From contig CBDDYR010000004.1 in assembly GCA_965235635.1 (NCBI GenBank), positions 1-64,000 of the forward strand: a DNA stretch of 64,000 nt, written 5' to 3'. Shown here one piece after another: positions 61,485-64,000 of the stretch. The first letter of the stretch is position 1, and each line of letters begins with the position of its first letter. Both the position numbers and the translations under genes were made by a program. A model generated the notes under the pieces. That model was given only the letters and a program-made list of their open reading frames with translations, was not told the origin of the DNA and did not search any database. Origin of the DNA: Fontibacterium meridianamericanum. GTDB lineage: Bacteria > Pseudomonadota > Alphaproteobacteria > Pelagibacterales > Pelagibacteraceae.

Positions 61485-62195
61485 ATGTTGCTTACAGTTA
61501 AAAATCCCGTTGCAAATATTTACAAAAAAAATAATAAAAATTCTGAGATTGTTACCCAAATTCTTTTTGGAGAAAATTTTATTACTAATAGCAAATCTGG
61601 AAAATTCTATAGAGGATACAAAGCTTACGACAAATATAAGGGTTTTATTGAAACAAAAGATTTATACATAGATAAAATAAAAAAAACACATAAAATTATT
61701 TCTAAAGACTGCCCTCTATATAAAAAACCAAACAATAAATATAAAATTAATAAAAAGATATTTTTTAACTCAAAAATATCTATTTTAAATAATAAAAATA
61801 ATTTTATTCAAACAAAAATTGGTTGGATTTTAAAAAAAAATGTTAAGCCGTTAAATTTTAAAAGTAAACATTTTCTTGATAATGTTCGATTATTTCTTAA
61901 CACAAAATATTTATGGGGAGGTAACAGTCCTAAAGGATTAGATTGCTCTGCTTTGGTACAAGAATTGTTAAAATTTAATAATATATATTGCCCACGAGAC
62001 TCTAAAGATCAAAAAAATTTTTTTAAAAGAAAAATTGGAATCAATAATATTAAAAAGGGAGATTTATTATTCTGGAAAGGTCATGTTGCAATTGCATTAA
62101 ATAATAAAAAATTAGTACATGCTTTTGGTGCCAAAAAAAAGGTGGTTATTATGGGAATAGAAGAAACTATTAAAAAGAATATATTCAAAATCTAA
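61485..62195 (+). CDS. NlpC/P60 family peptidase with SH3-like domains
   Basis: 236 residues. Two N-terminal SH3-like beta domains (about 1-125) precede an NlpC/P60 domain with catalytic Cys154 in SPKGLDCSALVQ, His200 in KGHVAIAL and a further polar residue near His212. No signal peptide is visible, as in the DipZ-like cytoplasmic members. It probably cleaves gamma-D-glutamyl-diaminopimelate bonds in peptidoglycan fragments, consistent with a role in recycling next to ampG. Confidence 0.83.
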   Translation: MLLTVKNPVANIYKKNNKNSEIVTQILFGENFITNSKSGKFYRGYKAYDKYKGFIETKDLYIDKIKKTHKIISKDCPLYKKPNNKYKINKKIFFNSKISILNNKNNFIQTKIGWILKKNVKPLNFKSKHFLDNVRLFLNTKYLWGGNSPKGLDCSALVQELLKFNNIYCPRDSKDQKNFFKRKIGINNIKKGDLLFWKGHVAIALNNKKLVHAFGAKKKVVIMGIEETIKKNIFKI

Positions 62196-62352
62196 ATTGC
62201 CACTATTGTGTGTTAAGCGTATTAAAAAATTATAATTAAAAATATTTGCAAAAATGAGAACATTTTTTCCAGTGATTCGGTCATATTTTATGCCTGCTTT
62301 GTTCTTGGCTAATAACAATAGGTAGTATCTCAAAAAAAAATTAATACTAAAA

Positions 62353-64000
62353 ATGTCTTCAGCAGAAAAAAAAATTATCGCTGTTCTTGGTCCAACAAAT
62401 ACCGGCAAAACTCATTTTGCTATTGAAAGAATGCTTCAGTTTGGTTCTGGAATTATTGGATTTCCACTTCGTTTACTCGCAAGAGAAGTTTATGAAAAAT
62501 GTATTCAAAAAGTTGGGATTGAAAAAGTTGCTTTAATAACTGGGGAAGAAAAAATTATTCCTCCTTACGCAGATTATTTTTTATGTACCGTTGAGTCTAT
62601 GCCGCTCGATATCAATGCTGAATTCGTAGCAATAGACGAAATACAAATGTGTGCTGATCCTGAAAGAGGTCATATTTTTACTGACCGTTTGTTAAATATG
62701 CGTGGAGATAAATTAACAATGTTTCTAGGCTCTAACATTATGCAAAATATAATACAAAAATTTGTTCCTGAGATTGAATTTATATTTAAAGATAGATTTT
62801 CTAAACTTTCTTATTCTGGTCATAAAAAAATATCTAGACTTCCTGGTCGAACAGCAATCATTGCTTTTTCTGTTGACGAAGTTTACGCCCTTGCAGAGTT
62901 CGTCAGAAGACAAAGAGGTGGAGCGGCAATTGTTATGGGTTCTTTAAGTCCCAAAACAAGAAATGCTCAAGTTGAATTATATCAGTCCGGTGATGTGGAC
63001 TTTCTAGTTGCAACAGATGCAATTGGAATGGGAATTAATATGGACATTGATCACATCAGTTTTAACAATCTTAATAAGTTTGACGGAAAACGAAATAGAC
63101 ACCTTCGTTTAACAGAAATAGGTCAAATCGCTGGACGGGCTGGCAGATATATGAATGATGGAACCTTTGGTATTACAGGAAAATGTGATGAATTAAGTCC
63201 TGAACAAATAGATAAACTAGAAAACCATAAATTTGATAGCGTTATAAATATTTATTGGAGAAATTCTAATTTAGATTTTTCAAATATAGAAAATCTTTTG
63301 AATAGCCTTGATCAAAAACCTTATGATCATAGTCTTTTAAGAAATAAAGATTTATTAGATGAAAATGTCTTGAAAACTTTAATAATAAAAAATAATCAAA
63401 TTAAAACTGATTACAAAAATAATAATCTCTCCACCTTATGGGAATGTTGTCAGATACCTGATTTTACAAAAAGTTCTTATAACGAACATATAGACATTGT
63501 TAAAAAAGTCTTTGAATTCTTAGTTTCTGATAAGGGAAAAATACCTAATGAATGGATGCGAGCACAATTAAGCGGACTAGATAATGAGTCTGGAAATATT
63601 GATACCATCGCAAATAGAATTTCACATGTAAGAACATGGGCTTATGTTTCTTATAAAAAAAATTGGGTTGAAAATAGTGATTATTGGATATCTAAAACAA
63701 AAGATATTGAAGATAAACTTTCTGCAAAATTACACGAAGAATTATCAAAAAGTTTTATTGATAGAAGAATAAGCATTCTATCCAAACACTTAAAGCAGGA
63801 TGCAAAATTAGAAACTAAGATTTCAGAAAAAGATGAAGTAATTATTGATAAACAATTTATAGGTACTATTAAAGGGTTAAAACTTAACTTAGATTTTTCA
63901 AGCACAGCACTACAAACAGATATTAAATCTATAAAAAAAGCTGCACGTCAAGGAGTTGTCGAAGAATTAAAAAAAAGAATTAATAATATTATTCAAGAAA
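62353..64000 (+). CDS. Suv3-like RNA helicase (partial, runs off the window end)
   Basis: An open frame of 549 codons with no stop before the window edge. Motif I is GPTNTGKTH (residues about 12-20), motif II DEIQM at about 97, a GSLSP segment and VATDAIGMGIN in the second RecA domain, and motif VI GQIAGRAGRY. GPTNTGKT and DEIQ are specific to the Suv3/mitochondrial degradosome helicase family common in alphaproteobacteria. Residues after about 320 are the family's helical extension. The start ATG is 157 bases after the NlpC gene. Confidence 0.92.
   Translation, partial: MSSAEKKIIAVLGPTNTGKTHFAIERMLQFGSGIIGFPLRLLAREVYEKCIQKVGIEKVALITGEEKIIPPYADYFLCTVESMPLDINAEFVAIDEIQMCADPERGHIFTDRLLNMRGDKLTMFLGSNIMQNIIQKFVPEIEFIFKDRFSKLSYSGHKKISRLPGRTAIIAFSVDEVYALAEFVRRQRGGAAIVMGSLSPKTRNAQVELYQSGDVDFLVATDAIGMGINMDIDHISFNNLNKFDGKRNRHLRLTEIGQIAGRAGRYMNDGTFGITGKCDELSPEQIDKLENHKFDSVINIYWRNSNLDFSNIENLLNSLDQKPYDHSLLRNKDLLDENVLKTLIIKNNQIKTDYKNNNLSTLWECCQIPDFTKSSYNEHIDIVKKVFEFLVSDKGKIPNEWMRAQLSGLDNESGNIDTIANRISHVRTWAYVSYKKNWVENSDYWISKTKDIEDKLSAKLHEELSKSFIDRRISILSKHLKQDAKLETKISEKDEVIIDKQFIGTIKGLKLNLDFSSTALQTDIKSIKKAARQGVVEELKKRINNIIQE

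Noticed and set aside
62254..62325. Short frame MRTFFPVIRSYFM... (23 codons) before the helicase
   Set aside because: No ribosome site, no overlap with neighbours, and no resemblance to a known leader peptide.
1..64000. CRISPR arrays, insertion sequences, phage or toxin-antitoxin modules
   Set aside because: No spaced repeats, transposase, integrase or toxin motifs were seen; the content is core metabolism, transport and information processing.

Overview
The window is a gene-dense, very AT-rich stretch of an alphaproteobacterial chromosome. Low GC, many 1-4 base gene overlaps (TAATG, ATGA, GTGA), a GcrA-type regulator, an alphaproteobacterial gshA/gshB pair, a small SRP RNA beside dnaX, and several periplasmic-binding-protein uptake systems together suggest a streamlined marine lineage of the SAR11 (Pelagibacterales) type. 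This is inferred from style and gene content, not from a phylogenetic marker search. After annotation no stretch longer than about 300 bases lacks a gene. No rRNA, CRISPR array, insertion sequence, prophage or integron was seen.

Layout. 1-7.7 kb: the end of an Fe3+/polyamine-type ABC transporter, a complete branched-chain-type ABC importer (binding protein, livHMGF), a rhodanese-like protein and a succinate-semialdehyde-type dehydrogenase. 7.8-11.6 kb: a TRAP transporter (dctPQM) followed by a fumarylacetoacetase/hydratase-family enzyme. 11.6-24.3 kb: mixed housekeeping: two DMT permeases, an extremely lysine-rich protein, a DapA-family aldolase, a GT9 glycosyltransferase, an AsmA-like protein with a coupled 37-residue membrane peptide, an S9 peptidase, gshAB, a DNA glycosylase, msrA and a mercaptopyruvate sulfurtransferase. 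24.4-33.7 kb: an RND efflux pair, envelope enzymes, gpmA, argD-argF, an orphan ABC-2 permease. 33.8-40.8 kb: gcrA facing a complete phosphate regulon (phoR-pstSCAB-phoU-phoB). 40.9-45.2 kb: lipid kinase, DoxX, tRNA-Arg, MFS and membrane genes. 45.4-53.9 kb: rpmH-rnpA-yidD-yidC-argB, lysine biosynthesis (dapD, dapE), a deacetylase, truA, fmt. 54-64 kb: def, recR, ybaB, dnaX, SRP RNA, pheA, kdsB, cytochrome c, ampG, an EF-hand protein, an NlpC/P60 peptidase and a Suv3-like RNA helicase cut by the window end.

Regulatory signals visible by eye: three 11-bp-spaced half-sites forming a Pho box upstream of pstS; a consensus DnaA box facing a near-consensus box in the gcrA promoter region; and strong GC-rich hairpins directly after all three binding-protein genes (livK-like, dctP, pstS), before their permease genes.

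The main caveat is that eight genes (livG, the rhodanese gene, the aldehyde dehydrogenase gene, a DMT permease gene, gshB, yidC, the deacetylase gene and truA) are interrupted by 12 frame changes. Every one of them is repaired by removing a single base. Because normally essential yidC is among them, the most economical reading is insertion-type sequencing error rather than gene decay. I annotate these genes over their full repaired extent.
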